A stretch of DNA of 32,313 bases from positions 1 through 32,313 of the forward strand of contig DASXYU010000023.1 of NCBI GenBank assembly GCA_036502295.1, read 5' to 3'. The notes below the pieces were generated by a model. That model was not told where the DNA came from. It saw only the letters and a program-made list of their open reading frames with translations, and made no database searches. The position numbers and the translations under genes were made by a program. This DNA comes from DASXYU01 sp036502295 (GTDB taxonomy: Bacteria > Actinomycetota > Actinomycetes > Mycobacteriales > Jatrophihabitantaceae). Positions 7,326-15,161 of this stretch are shown here, piece after piece (the first letter of the stretch is position 1; each line of letters opens with the position of its first letter).

Positions 7326-8893
7326 CCGACGCAACCGACTCGCGCCGCTGGCTCGCGTTGGGGGTGCTGTGTTTTTCGGTGCTGCTGGTCTCACTCGACC
7401 AGACCGTGCTCAATGTGGCGCTGCCGACGCTCATCGGCGACCTGCACCCCAGCGCCAGCGGACTGCCGTGGATCGCCGACAGCTACACGCTCGCCAGCGC
7501 CGTCCTCATCATCATCGGCGGCGCGCTGGGTGATCGCTTCGGCAGGCGCAGGATCTTCCTGCTCGGCGTCGCGGTCTTCGGAGTGAGCTCACTGGCCTGC
7601 GCGCTGAGCCATGACACGGGCATGGTGATCGCCGCCCGCGGTGCGATGGGGCTCGGTGCCGCGCTGCTGATGCCGGCGACGCTGTCGATCATCGCGATGA
7701 CGTTCGAAGGCGCGCAACGGCTACGTGCCATCGGGATCTGGGCGGGCGTGAGCGGCATCGGCACCGCCGCCGGGCCGCTGCTGGGCGGCTGGCTGCTGCA
7801 GCACTACTGGTGGGGATCGGTCTTCCTCATCAACGTGCCAATCGCCGTCGCCGCACTCATCGCCGGCTACCTGGTCATCCGGGAGAGCCGCGCCCCGCAC
7901 GACGTGCCGCTCGACATCTTAGGAGTCGTACTCTCCTCGCTCGGGCTTGCCGCCATCACCTACGGCCTCATCGTCGCTCCGGATCACGGGTGGGGCTCGG
8001 TTCAGGCACTGGCGCCGCTGCTCGGCGGCGTCGCGCTGGTCGTCGTCTTCGTCTTCTGGGAACGACGCTGCAGCACACCACTGATCGACCTGCACCTCTT
8101 CGGCAACCGGACCTTCTCCTCCGCCCTCGGTGCGGTGACGGCGATCTTCTTCGTGATGTTCGGTGTCAGCTATCTCTTCAGCCAGTTCATCCAGTTCGCG
8201 CAGGGGCACGACTCCTTCGGCGTCGGGCTGCGTTTCCTGCCGCTGGCGATCGGCACCCTAATCAGCGCGAACCTGGCACCACGGATCACGCACAAGCTGG
8301 GCCTGCGCGCAGTGATGGTCGTCGGCATGGTGATGATCGTCGTCTCGCTCGTCCTGTTGGCCGAAATGCAGGCGGACTCCTCGGACTGGCTGCTCATCGC
8401 CTCGTTCGGGCTCATCGGCTTGGGCATGGGGCTCGTCATCGCGCCCGCCTCGAGCGCCATCATCGGCACGCTGCCACCCGCGAAGGTCGGTGCGGGCTCC
8501 GGGCTGCGCAGCATGGTGCAGTTGCTCGGCGGCTCCTTCGGCGTCGCGATCATCGGCAGCCTCGCCACTCAGCGCTATCGCGCACACATCAACCACGACC
8601 TGAACACCACCCTGCAGGGTCTGCCGCCCGCAGCCCGCACACAGGTCGCCGACCAGATCGGGCACGCCGTCGCCGTCGCGAAGACGCTGCCGCCGGATCT
8701 CGCCAAGGCCACCACGACGGCGGCGAGTAACGCCTTCGTCAGCGGCATGCACCTCGACGCGATCGTCGGCGCCGCGGTCATGGTCGTGGCGACGATCGTC
8801 GCGGCGATCTTCATCCCCCAGCGCGTGGAACACGCGATGCTCCCGGCGCCGCTCGAGCCCGGACCGGTCGAAGCGGCCGAGGCCCTGAGCTAA
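7322..8893 (+). CDS. MFS multidrug exporter, DHA2 (14-TM, EmrB/QacA) family
   Basis: This 523-residue drug:proton antiporter belongs to the cytoplasmic membrane. Family marks are LDQTVLNVALP in TM1 (residues 25-35), GDRFGRRR in the TM2-3 loop (70-77) and a GIGTAAGPLLGG antiporter motif C near residue 146. The length and number of hydrophobic segments fit the 14-helix DHA2 group. GTG 7322 overlaps the tetR stop as GTGA and has GGAG at 7311-7314 as ribosome binding site. It is probably transcribed from the operator-controlled promoter at 6650. It ends four bases into the 3' end of the convergent serine hydrolase gene. Confidence 0.9.
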   Translation: MTDATDSRRWLALGVLCFSVLLVSLDQTVLNVALPTLIGDLHPSASGLPWIADSYTLASAVLIIIGGALGDRFGRRRIFLLGVAVFGVSSLACALSHDTGMVIAARGAMGLGAALLMPATLSIIAMTFEGAQRLRAIGIWAGVSGIGTAAGPLLGGWLLQHYWWGSVFLINVPIAVAALIAGYLVIRESRAPHDVPLDILGVVLSSLGLAAITYGLIVAPDHGWGSVQALAPLLGGVALVVVFVFWERRCSTPLIDLHLFGNRTFSSALGAVTAIFFVMFGVSYLFSQFIQFAQGHDSFGVGLRFLPLAIGTLISANLAPRITHKLGLRAVMVVGMVMIVVSLVLLAEMQADSSDWLLIASFGLIGLGMGLVIAPASSAIIGTLPPAKVGAGSGLRSMVQLLGGSFGVAIIGSLATQRYRAHINHDLNTTLQGLPPAARTQVADQIGHAVAVAKTLPPDLAKATTTAASNAFVSGMHLDAIVGAAVMVVATIVAAIFIPQRVEHAMLPAPLEPGPVEAAEALS

Positions 8894-9723
8894 CGGGCGA
8901 CTTGCAGGACGGCGTCGCCGAGGACGGGCCACACCTCGGCGGCCCAGGGTCCGAAGTCGCGGTCGGAGAGGGCAACGACGCCGAGGTTCACCTCGGGGTC
9001 GATCCAGAACATGGTGCCGCGCTGCCCGAAGTGGCCGTACGTCCTCGGCGAGTTCGTCGTCCCGGTCCAGTGCGGCGACTTGTGGCCGCGGATCTCGAAG
9101 CCGAGCCCCCAGTCATTCGGGTCCTGCTGGCCGAAGCCGGGCAGGACGCCCCGCAGTCCCGGGTACTGCACCGAGCCAAGCTCGTCGAGTGTCTGCCGCG
9201 ACAGCAAGCCCGTGGGACTGAGCAGTTCCTGGATCACCCGGGCGATGTCGGCAACCGTGGAGATGCCGTCGCGCGAGGGGAGTCCGGGCAGCGACGTGCC
9301 CCGTAACGCGAGCGGTTGGACGAGTGCCTGATCGAAATACGTGGAGAACGGCATTCCCGTGGCATCCGCGACGAGTTCACCGGCACGGTCGATGCCGACG
9401 TTGGAGTAGACGCGCCGCGTCGCCGGAGGGAAGGAGCGCAACATCCGCTCGGGAGCCAGCCCCGAGGCGTGGCTGAGCAGGTGCCGCAGTGTCGCCCCGG
9501 GGACGACGTCCTCGTCGGCCGGAGCGCTGAGTTCGAGGGCCTCCTCCTCGACCGCGACGAGGATTGCCAGCGACGCCAGAGGCTTCGTCACCGAGGCGAG
9601 GGTGAACCGGCGGTCGAGGTCGCCGACCGCGGCGAGGACGCCGTCAGGCCCGACGACTGCTGCGCCCGCGTCCGCCACCGGCCAGGACGGCACCGCAGCC
9701 AGCGCCACGTCGAAGTCGCTCAC
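8890..9723 (-). CDS. Serine hydrolase, class C beta-lactamase/esterase fold
   Basis: This 277-residue protein has the catalytic Ser-x-x-Lys as SVTK (44-47), the tyrosine motif YSN (106-108) and a LRHLLSHASGL segment typical of the beta-lactamase/transpeptidase-like esterases. A YGHFGQRGT segment near the C-terminus may serve as the third box. No signal peptide is visible, so a cytoplasmic esterase or amidase is more likely than a secreted beta-lactamase. It lies six bases after the CofE-Nudix gene on the same strand and may share its transcript. Substrate unknown. The 3' end overlaps the exporter gene by four bases, tail to tail. Confidence 0.82.
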   Translation of the reverse strand: MSDFDVALAAVPSWPVADAGAAVVGPDGVLAAVGDLDRRFTLASVTKPLASLAILVAVEEEALELSAPADEDVVPGATLRHLLSHASGLAPERMLRSFPPATRRVYSNVGIDRAGELVADATGMPFSTYFDQALVQPLALRGTSLPGLPSRDGISTVADIARVIQELLSPTGLLSRQTLDELGSVQYPGLRGVLPGFGQQDPNDWGLGFEIRGHKSPHWTGTTNSPRTYGHFGQRGTMFWIDPEVNLGVVALSDRDFGPWAAEVWPVLGDAVLQVAR

Positions 9724-9729
9724 GCCGAG

Positions 9730-11109
9730 TCAGAGTCCTAAGCGGGCGCGGGCGGCCTCGAGCAGACGAGGCAGCTCCGGCGCGGCGTTCTCCGGCAGTT
9801 CGTTCCAGGAGAACCACTGCAGGTCGAGGGACTCCTCGCTGCGCACCGGTTCGGCGCCCTCGGGTGCCACGGCGAGGAAGCGGACGTCGAAGTGACGCGT
9901 CGGCACGCCGAGCGAGCACGTGATCGCGTGCACGTCGAGGCCGAGCGGTACCGGGTCGAGGGAGAGTGAGCCGATCCCGCTCTCCTCGCGTGCCTCGCGC
10001 GCCGCGGCGTCGAGCAGGGTGCGGTCGCCGGGTTCGCAGTGCCCGCCGAGCTGAACCCACAGCCCGACCCGCGGATGGAGGGTGAGCAGGACGGTACGAC
10101 GCGACGGGTCGATCACCAGTGCGCTGGCGGTGAGATGCCCCGGGGCGCAGCTGCGCCACATCGCGTCGGGGCGGGCTGCGAGAAAGCCGAGGAATGCCTG
10201 GCGCAATGCGAGGTCGGAGTCGAGGCTGTTCATCGCGGTGATCACCGCTGCGGCGTCCTCGTGCAGCTCGGGCGGCATCGTGGTCGCCCAGCCGACATCT
10301 TCGCGTCCGATCGCTATCGCCTCGGCGGTACCGAGGCGGAAGAGGTCGTCCTCCGAGCCACGGATCAGCGTCGCCGTGCCCTTGCCGTCGTCGACGAGCG
10401 CTCCGTCGATCGCGAGTCCGCGCACGATCGCCACGGGCACTCCGCCGAGCTTGCCCTTCACCAGGTCGCCGGCGGCGGCGATCTCGTCGGCGACGGCCAC
10501 CTGCGTCACCTCGAGGACGTTGCCGTAGGAGTCCACGGTGCCGCGCGGGTCGGTCAATGCGGCGAGGCCGGCGACTCCGATCGCGGTGTCGACGATGCCC
10601 GCCCGCCACGGGCGCCCCATCGAGTCGCTGATGACGACGGCCACGTTGGCGCCGGTCGCCTCACGGATCGCCTCGCGCAATGCCTGCGCCGACGCATCAG
10701 GGTCGAGGGGCAGCAGCGCAATCTCGTTGCGGGCCACGTTCGAGAGATCGACACCGGCGGCCGCGAGGACGAGCCCGTTGCGGTTCTCGACGATCTTTAG
10801 CGTGCCGCGGGAGGCGACGACCCGGACCGTCTCCGCGTCGATCGCGCTCTGTCGCACCGCCTCGCGCGTATCCGGGTCGGCGGAGTCGAGGACGATGAGA
10901 CGTCCTTCGACCTTGCTCACCGCCTTGGAGGTGACGACGAGGATGTCGCCGTCCTGCAGTTGCGGGGTGCGCGCGACGATCTCGGCGGCGAGGTCGTCGC
11001 CGGGGCGCAGGTCGCCGATGCCGAGAATGGGAATGATCTCGATCCGGTCCGCCCGGTGGTCTGGCAGCGATTGAGTGGGCCGCGGAGCGGCCGAGCCGAA
11101 ATCAGACAC
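9730..11109 (-). CDS. Coenzyme F420-0:L-glutamate ligase (CofE) fused to a C-terminal Nudix domain
   Basis: The N-terminal domain (about 22-262) is CofE-like and adds glutamate to F420-0 with GTP. Visible marks are VVTSKAVSKVEGR (58-70), ENRNGLV (108-114) and SDSMGRPWR (161-169). After a linker, residues about 325-445 form a Nudix domain with LGGHCEPGD...REAREESGI (354-379). The box has one extra residue between the first acidic position and REAREESG compared with the standard spacing. Mycobacterial FbiB instead carries an FMN nitroreductase-like domain at this place, which acts on dehydro-F420-0; nothing like it is present here. The ATG overlaps the fbiA stop by eight bases, supporting an F420 operon. 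The role of the Nudix domain is unknown. Confidence 0.88.
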   Translation of the reverse strand: MSDFGSAAPRPTQSLPDHRADRIEIIPILGIGDLRPGDDLAAEIVARTPQLQDGDILVVTSKAVSKVEGRLIVLDSADPDTREAVRQSAIDAETVRVVASRGTLKIVENRNGLVLAAAGVDLSNVARNEIALLPLDPDASAQALREAIREATGANVAVVISDSMGRPWRAGIVDTAIGVAGLAALTDPRGTVDSYGNVLEVTQVAVADEIAAAGDLVKGKLGGVPVAIVRGLAIDGALVDDGKGTATLIRGSEDDLFRLGTAEAIAIGREDVGWATTMPPELHEDAAAVITAMNSLDSDLALRQAFLGFLAARPDAMWRSCAPGHLTASALVIDPSRRTVLLTLHPRVGLWVQLGGHCEPGDRTLLDAAAREAREESGIGSLSLDPVPLGLDVHAITCSLGVPTRHFDVRFLAVAPEGAEPVRSEESLDLQWFSWNELPENAAPELPRLLEAARARLGL

Positions 11110-12046
11110 CGGCCAGCGCCAGTGCGGTGCGGACCATCGCGGCGGTGGCGTCGTCGTCAGTCATGTAGAGCGGCACCGCCCGGACCTGCACGCCGGGGAC
11201 GTCCGCGGTGTCGGTCTCATGGATGAGCCAGCCGTCGAGCAGACCGCCGGAGCTGCGTGCACCGTAGTGACGGCCGACGCCTTCGGCGCTGACCTCGACC
11301 CCGATCGCCGGCAGGCACGAGTCGGCCATGCCGCGGACGGGACCACCGCCGATGATCGGCGAGAGTCCGACGACCGGGGCCGTGCCCTCGGCGACGGCGT
11401 CGCGGATGCCCGGGACGTTGAGGATCGTCCCGATGGAGACGACGGGGTTGCTCGGCGCGACGAGGACGATGTCAGCCTCGTTGATCGTCTCGAGGACCCC
11501 AGGTGCGGGCTTCGCCGAGTCCAGCCCGACCTGCACGAAGGCCTCGGCCGGAATCGAGGCGCGGTGCTTGATCCACCACTCCTGGAAGTGGATCGCCTTC
11601 TTCGCGCCGTCGAGTTCGACCAGGACGTGTGTCTCGCAGCGTTCGTCCGTCATCGGCAGCAACGTGATCCCAGGCTGCCAGCGGGAGCAGAGCGCGGCGA
11701 CGACGTCGCTGAGCGGATAGCCCGCGTCGAGCATGCGGGTCCGGACGAGGTGGGTGGAGATGTCGAGGTCGCCGAGGTTGAACCAGGTGGGTTCGGCGCC
11801 GTACTTCTTCAGTTCGTCCTGGATGCGCCAGGTCTCGCCCGCGCGACCCCAGCCGCGTTCGACATCGTTGGCTCCGCCGAGGGTGTACATCACCGAGTCG
11901 AGGTCGGGCGTGATGCGCAGGCTGTGCAGGGTGATGTCGTCACCGGTGTTGATGATGGCGGTGATGTCATCGCCCGCGCAGGCCGCCCGCACGCCTCGCA
12001 GGAACTTGGCTCCGCCGATACCCCCGGCCAGGACTGCAATCCGCAC
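11102..12046 (-). CDS. fbiA: 2-phospho-L-lactate transferase, F420 biosynthesis (FbiA/CofD)
   Basis: This 314-residue enzyme transfers the phospho-lactyl or phosphoenolpyruvyl group from its guanylylated carrier to the deazaflavin Fo, giving (dehydro-)F420-0. The start MRIAVLAGGIGGAKFLRG, the TGDD and NLGDLDISTHLVRTRML segments and APSNPVVSIGTIL are characteristic of the CofD/FbiA family. GTG 12046 is used; a TAGTTT box (12058-12053) lies six bases upstream, which would give a leaderless mRNA. It follows the DUF4031 gene by 13 bases and overlaps the CofE-Nudix gene by eight. No cofC/fbiD or Fo synthase is in the window, so those steps are encoded elsewhere. Confidence 0.93.
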   Translation of the reverse strand: MRIAVLAGGIGGAKFLRGVRAACAGDDITAIINTGDDITLHSLRITPDLDSVMYTLGGANDVERGWGRAGETWRIQDELKKYGAEPTWFNLGDLDISTHLVRTRMLDAGYPLSDVVAALCSRWQPGITLLPMTDERCETHVLVELDGAKKAIHFQEWWIKHRASIPAEAFVQVGLDSAKPAPGVLETINEADIVLVAPSNPVVSIGTILNVPGIRDAVAEGTAPVVGLSPIIGGGPVRGMADSCLPAIGVEVSAEGVGRHYGARSSGGLLDGWLIHETDTADVPGVQVRAVPLYMTDDDATAAMVRTALALAGV

Positions 12047-12058
12047 CTGACCAAACTA
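12047..12058 (-). promoter_or_regulatory. Candidate -10 element of fbiA
   Basis: On the - strand TAGTTT (12058-12053) is followed by six bases and GTG 12046, the spacing of a leaderless start. It lies in the 13-base gap after the DUF4031 gene, so fbiA may have its own promoter in addition to read-through. Confidence 0.4.
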
Positions 12059-12059
12059 C

Positions 12060-12374
12060 CTACCCCAGGTAAGCGGCCCGACGGGCTTTCAGGATCGCAC
12101 CGACTTCGTGCATCGTCACCTCGCGCGCCCCACGTGCGACAGCCTGTTCGCGCAGGTGTGCCGGGAGGTCGTGATGCCAGCGCCACGGGTGATCCTGGAA
12201 GAACCGCCGCGGGATACCCAGTTCGTCGGCCATCGCGTGCAGTTCCTCGCGAGTGTCGGCGAGCAGGTGGCAGAACTCGGTGAGGGTACCCCCGCCAGTG
12301 AGGGCGTAGCCGGTGGGGGAATAGCGAAGTCCGGCATCGGGATATTCGCGAACCGTGTCGACGTAGCACGTCAT
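12060..12374 (-). CDS. DUF4031 domain protein carrying an in-frame repeat-derived insertion
   Basis: This 104-residue protein has the DUF4031 core FCHLLADTREELHAMADELG with FFQDHPWRWHHDL downstream, a small family of unknown function found next to many actinobacterial genes. ATG 12374 is the natural start (MTCYVD); the frame remains open further upstream without family resemblance. Residues 18-30 (around SPTGYALTGGGT) are encoded by a palindromic element (12285-12323) that has a near-identical copy at 12397-12436. This stretch sits where I expect the family to have a short link between the first strand and the SHL/CHL segment, so it looks like an inserted repeat that kept the frame. It is upstream of fbiA by 13 bases. 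Confidence 0.7.
   Translation of the reverse strand: MTCYVDTVREYPDAGLRYSPTGYALTGGGTLTEFCHLLADTREELHAMADELGIPRRFFQDHPWRWHHDLPAHLREQAVARGAREVTMHEVGAILKARRAAYLG
12285..12323 (+). repeat. Short palindromic element, copy A (inside DUF4031 gene)
   Basis: Arms CCCCCGCC (12289-12296) and GGTGGGGG (12312-12319) enclose a loop with GAGGGCGTAGCC. Compared with copy B it differs at about six positions over 40 bases. It is translated in frame within the DUF4031 gene on the - strand. Confidence 0.7.
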
Positions 12375-12396
12375 CGGCGGGCTACGTCGACCTTGG

Positions 12397-12436
12397 GGGC
12401 ACCCCCGCCAACGAGGGCGTAGCCGGCGGGGGAGTA
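12397..12436 (+). repeat. Short palindromic element, copy B (between O-methyltransferase and DUF4031 genes)
   Basis: Perfect arms CCCCCGCC (12402-12409) and GGCGGGGG (12425-12432) surround the same GAGGGCGTAGCC core as copy A. It lies just after the O-methyltransferase stop and just before the DUF4031 start, where the stem could weaken read-through. Confidence 0.75.
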
Positions 12437-12444
12437 ACAGGTCA

Positions 12445-13083
12445 CTACTTTTTGGCGGCGACCAGCAGCCCGTCGCCGACCGGAATGAGGACGGGGACGA
12501 GTCGCTCGTCGGCACCGACGTTGTGCACGACCTCGCGCAGTGTCGTCGTCTCGAGGTCATCGACAGCCGGATCGGCCACGCGGTCGTGCCAGAGCGCATT
12601 GTCGATCGCCATCACGCCACCAGAACGCAGCAGTCGCACTGCCTGCTCCACATACAGTGCGTACTCGGTCTTCTCGGCGTCGATGAAGACCACGTCGTAG
12701 GCATCGTCGCGCAGGCGCGGCAGTAACTCGGCCGCGGCGCCGTTGATCATCCGGTAGCGAGTGGGGGCGATGCCGGCCTCGGTGAAGGCCTCCCGCGCCG
12801 CACGCTGGTTCTCGCCCTCGACGTCGATGGTGGTCAGGACGCCGTCCTCGGCCATCCCCTCGAGCAGTCGCAGGCCGGAGACACCCGCCCCGGTGCCGAT
12901 CTCGACGACTGCCTTCGCGTTGGTGAGGACGGCGAGCAGCCGCAGGGTGGTGCCGCCGGCGGGGCCGATGGGGACGCAGCCGAGTTCGCGGGCACGTGCA
13001 CGGGCGCTCTCGATCACCTCGTCCTCGACCGCGAAGGTCTCGGCAAAGGCCACACTCGCCAGGTTCACCATCGCATCAGCCAT
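12445..13083 (-). CDS. Class I SAM-dependent O-methyltransferase (Rv1220c-like)
   Basis: This 212-residue protein is of the caffeoyl-CoA-type methyltransferase family (Methyltransf_3). Motif I is VVEIGTGAGVSGLRLL, followed by TTIDVEGENQ. The metal-site segment is VVFIDAEKTEY, then MAIDNALWHDRV. Such enzymes use a divalent cation to methylate a catechol-like hydroxyl. The gene occupies the place that Rv1220c has beside sigE in Mycobacterium tuberculosis, though here a decarboxylase gene sits between them. ATG 13083 is chosen; TTG 13092 is an in-frame alternative. It starts ten bases after the decarboxylase stop, so the two are probably co-transcribed. Substrate unknown. Confidence 0.85.
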   Translation of the reverse strand: MADAMVNLASVAFAETFAVEDEVIESARARARELGCVPIGPAGGTTLRLLAVLTNAKAVVEIGTGAGVSGLRLLEGMAEDGVLTTIDVEGENQRAAREAFTEAGIAPTRYRMINGAAAELLPRLRDDAYDVVFIDAEKTEYALYVEQAVRLLRSGGVMAIDNALWHDRVADPAVDDLETTTLREVVHNVGADERLVPVLIPVGDGLLVAAKK

Positions 13084-13093
13084 GTTGTCCAAG

Positions 13094-14482
13094 TTAAGCC
13101 ATCGAGTCGACTATGAGCTGCAGATCCTCCGGGGACGTGCGCGGGTTGACGATCGCGAAGCGGGTGCAGACCTTGCCGCGATGGGTGGTCGCCGTGACGA
13201 AGGCGAGCTGCTCCTCCACGATGCGCGCGCTCCAGGCGGCGTAGTCCTCGGCCTGCCAGCCGACACGCTCGAAGATGAGGACGGAGAGGTCGGGTTCGAC
13301 GAGCAGCTCGAGGTGTGGGGCGGCCTCGATGATGTCGCGTCCGGCACGGGTGACCTGCAGGGTGCGCTCGATAGCGGCGGTGTAGGCGGCGGTGCCGTGC
13401 ACGGCGAGTGAGAACCAGAACGGCAGGCCGCGGGCGCGACGGGTGAGCTGGATCGCGAAGTCGCTGGGGTTCCACTCTCCCCCACCGGCTATGCCGGCGG
13501 GAGGTACCCCCGGGCGACCATTTAGGACTTCGAGGTAGCCGGCATGCTGGGTGTGGGCGCTGCGTCCGAGTTCCGGGTCGCGGTAGAGCAGGGCGCAGGA
13601 GTCGAACGGGGCGAAGAGCCACTTGTGCGGGTCGACGATGAAGGAGTCCGCCTGCTCGATGCCGGCGTAGAGATCACGCACACTCGGGGCGGCGAGTCCC
13701 GCTGCGCCGTAGGCGCCATCGACGTGCAACCACCAGCCGTTGTCCTTGGTGACGGCGGCGATCCCGGCGATGTCGTCGATGACTCCGACGTTCGTGGTGC
13801 CGGCGGTGGCGACGACCGCGAAGATTCCGTCACGTTCGTCGGGATCCAGCGCGGCGACGGTGGCGGCAAGCGCGTCGCCCGTCATTCGTCCTCGTTCATC
13901 GCCGGGTACCTCGATCACCGCGACGTCCATCACGACCTTCAGCGCGTGCTTCACCGAGGAGTGCGTCTCCTCCGTGACGGCCACGGCCCAGCGGGACGGA
14001 GCAACTCGGCGTCCCCTCGCCGTCTCCCGGGCAGCCACCAGTGCCGACAGGTTGCCGATGGTGCCGCCCTGCACGAAAGCACCGCCTGCCTCCGGCGGGA
14101 GTCCGGCGAGGTCGGCGAGCCAGCGCAGTGCCTGATTCTCGGCGAAGACGGCGCCGGAGCCCTCCAGCCAGCTGCCGGCGTAGACGCTGGAGGCGCCGAC
14201 GAGCATGTCGAAGGCCGCTGCCGCCTTGGACGGGGCGGACGGGATGAAGCTGAGGTAGCGCGGATGGTCCATGGAGAGGCAGGCCGGGCCGAGGACGTCC
14301 TCCCAGAGCCGGATCGCCGCGTCGGCGCCGATTCCGGTGGCCGTAACAGTCTCGCCGGTTGCCGCGAGCAACTGCTCCGGAGACATCGGGCGGTCGAGCG
14401 GCGCCTCCATCTCCAGACGCCGGAGGCAGTAGTCGGCCAGAGCTCGCGACATCTCAGCAGCCGCAGCGTCATAGGTATGCAC
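13094..14482 (-). CDS. PLP-dependent group II amino-acid decarboxylase
   Basis: This 462-residue enzyme is of the aromatic-L-amino-acid/glutamate decarboxylase family. The PLP lysine is K287 in FIVDPHKWLF; HVDGAYGAAG (253-262) holds the Asp that contacts the pyridine nitrogen, and ETHSSVKHA holds the stacking His (174). Residues 325-337 are encoded by a palindromic element (13474-13510) and form a Gly/Pro-rich loop before the ARGLPFW helix, so they look like an in-frame insertion. GTG 14482 is chosen at the conserved N-terminus; the frame runs on to 14599 but would overlap the sigE start. It is divergent from sigE and upstream of the O-methyltransferase. Amine substrate unknown. Confidence 0.85.
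   Translation of the reverse strand: MHTYDAAAAEMSRALADYCLRRLEMEAPLDRPMSPEQLLAATGETVTATGIGADAAIRLWEDVLGPACLSMDHPRYLSFIPSAPSKAAAAFDMLVGASSVYAGSWLEGSGAVFAENQALRWLADLAGLPPEAGGAFVQGGTIGNLSALVAARETARGRRVAPSRWAVAVTEETHSSVKHALKVVMDVAVIEVPGDERGRMTGDALAATVAALDPDERDGIFAVVATAGTTNVGVIDDIAGIAAVTKDNGWWLHVDGAYGAAGLAAPSVRDLYAGIEQADSFIVDPHKWLFAPFDSCALLYRDPELGRSAHTQHAGYLEVLNGRPGVPPAGIAGGGEWNPSDFAIQLTRRARGLPFWFSLAVHGTAAYTAAIERTLQVTRAGRDIIEAAPHLELLVEPDLSVLIFERVGWQAEDYAAWSARIVEEQLAFVTATTHRGKVCTRFAIVNPRTSPEDLQLIVDSMA
13474..13510 (-). repeat. Short palindromic element, copy C (inside decarboxylase gene)
   Basis: Read on the - strand it gives GGTACCTCCCGCCGGC, then ATAGCCGGTGGGGGAG, matching the arms and the TAGCCGGTGGGGGA end of copies A and B but with a shorter loop. 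Arms on the + strand are 13479-13489 and 13493-13503 with two mismatches. It is in frame within the decarboxylase gene. Confidence 0.65.
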
Positions 14483-14553
14483 GCGGTGATTCTCGCGCTT
14501 TTGGTCTCGGGTCCGGGTATCGCCTGACTCAAGACCAGGAGTTGGCTCACAGC

Positions 14554-14579
14554 GGAACCCGAGGCGGTCCAGGTACGTT
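14554..14579 (+). promoter_or_regulatory. ECF-type promoter of sigE (probable autoregulation)
   Basis: GGAACC (14554-14559), a 16-base spacer and CGTT (14576-14579) match the GGAAC/CGTT pattern known for the SigE, SigH and SigR group of ECF sigma factors. The transcript would start at or just before ATG 14589. The simplest reading is that SigE transcribes its own gene. Confidence 0.65.
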
Positions 14580-14588
14580 GGTCTCACG

Positions 14589-15161
14589 ATGAGTGACACA
14601 GCTGTGTGGCAGACCCCCAGTTGGGACGAGGTCGTGCGTACCCACGCCGACCGCGTCTACCGGCTTGCGTATCGCCTCGCCGGCAATCGCGCCGACGCCG
14701 AGGACCTCACCCAGGAGACCTTCGTTCGGGTCTTCCGGTCGCTGGCCAACTACCAGCCCGGCACCTTCGAGGGCTGGTTGCACCGCATCACCACGAACCT
14801 CTTCCTCGACATGGTCCGCCGTCACCAGCGGATCCGCTTCGATGCGCTGCCCGACGACGTCGGCGATCGCCTCGCCTCCCGCGAGGCGGGTCCCGAGGCG
14901 GCCTACGAGCTGAGCAATCTCGACCCCGAGATCCAGCGGGCCCTCGCTGCCCTGCCCGCGGACTTCCGCGTCGCCGTCGTCCTCTGTGATCTGGAGCAGC
15001 TCTCCTATGAGGAGATCGCGGCCACGCTCGGGGTGAAGGTCGGCACGGTTCGTTCCCGCATTCACCGAGGACGCGTGCTGCTGCGCGAGGCATTGGCGCA
15101 CCGGGCGCCCGGGTCGCGCCCCGCGGAGCCCGGAGTCGGGTCGGAAGTTGAGCTGGCGTGA
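14589..15161 (+). CDS. sigE: ECF RNA polymerase sigma factor SigE
   Basis: This 190-residue sigma factor has region 2 (YRLAYRLAGNRADAEDLTQETFVRVFRSL with the DNA-melting segment TFEGWLHRITTNLFLDMVRR) and region 4 (ALAALPADFRVAVVLCDLEQLSYEEIAATLGVKVGTVRSRIHRGR). It directs RNA polymerase to envelope-stress genes. The assignment to sigE rests on the neighbours: an anti-sigma gene overlapping its 3' end, tatB after that, an O-methyltransferase on the other side and mrp nearby, as in mycobacteria. ATG 14589 lies just after an ECF-type promoter. The htrA protease gene that follows rseA in Mycobacterium tuberculosis is missing here. Confidence 0.9.
   Translation: MSDTAVWQTPSWDEVVRTHADRVYRLAYRLAGNRADAEDLTQETFVRVFRSLANYQPGTFEGWLHRITTNLFLDMVRRHQRIRFDALPDDVGDRLASREAGPEAAYELSNLDPEIQRALAALPADFRVAVVLCDLEQLSYEEIAATLGVKVGTVRSRIHRGRVLLREALAHRAPGSRPAEPGVGSEVELA

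Noticed and set aside
14483..14599. Longer start for the PLP decarboxylase
   Set aside because: It would run through the sigE promoter and into the sigE start; the family's N-terminus begins near GTG 14482.
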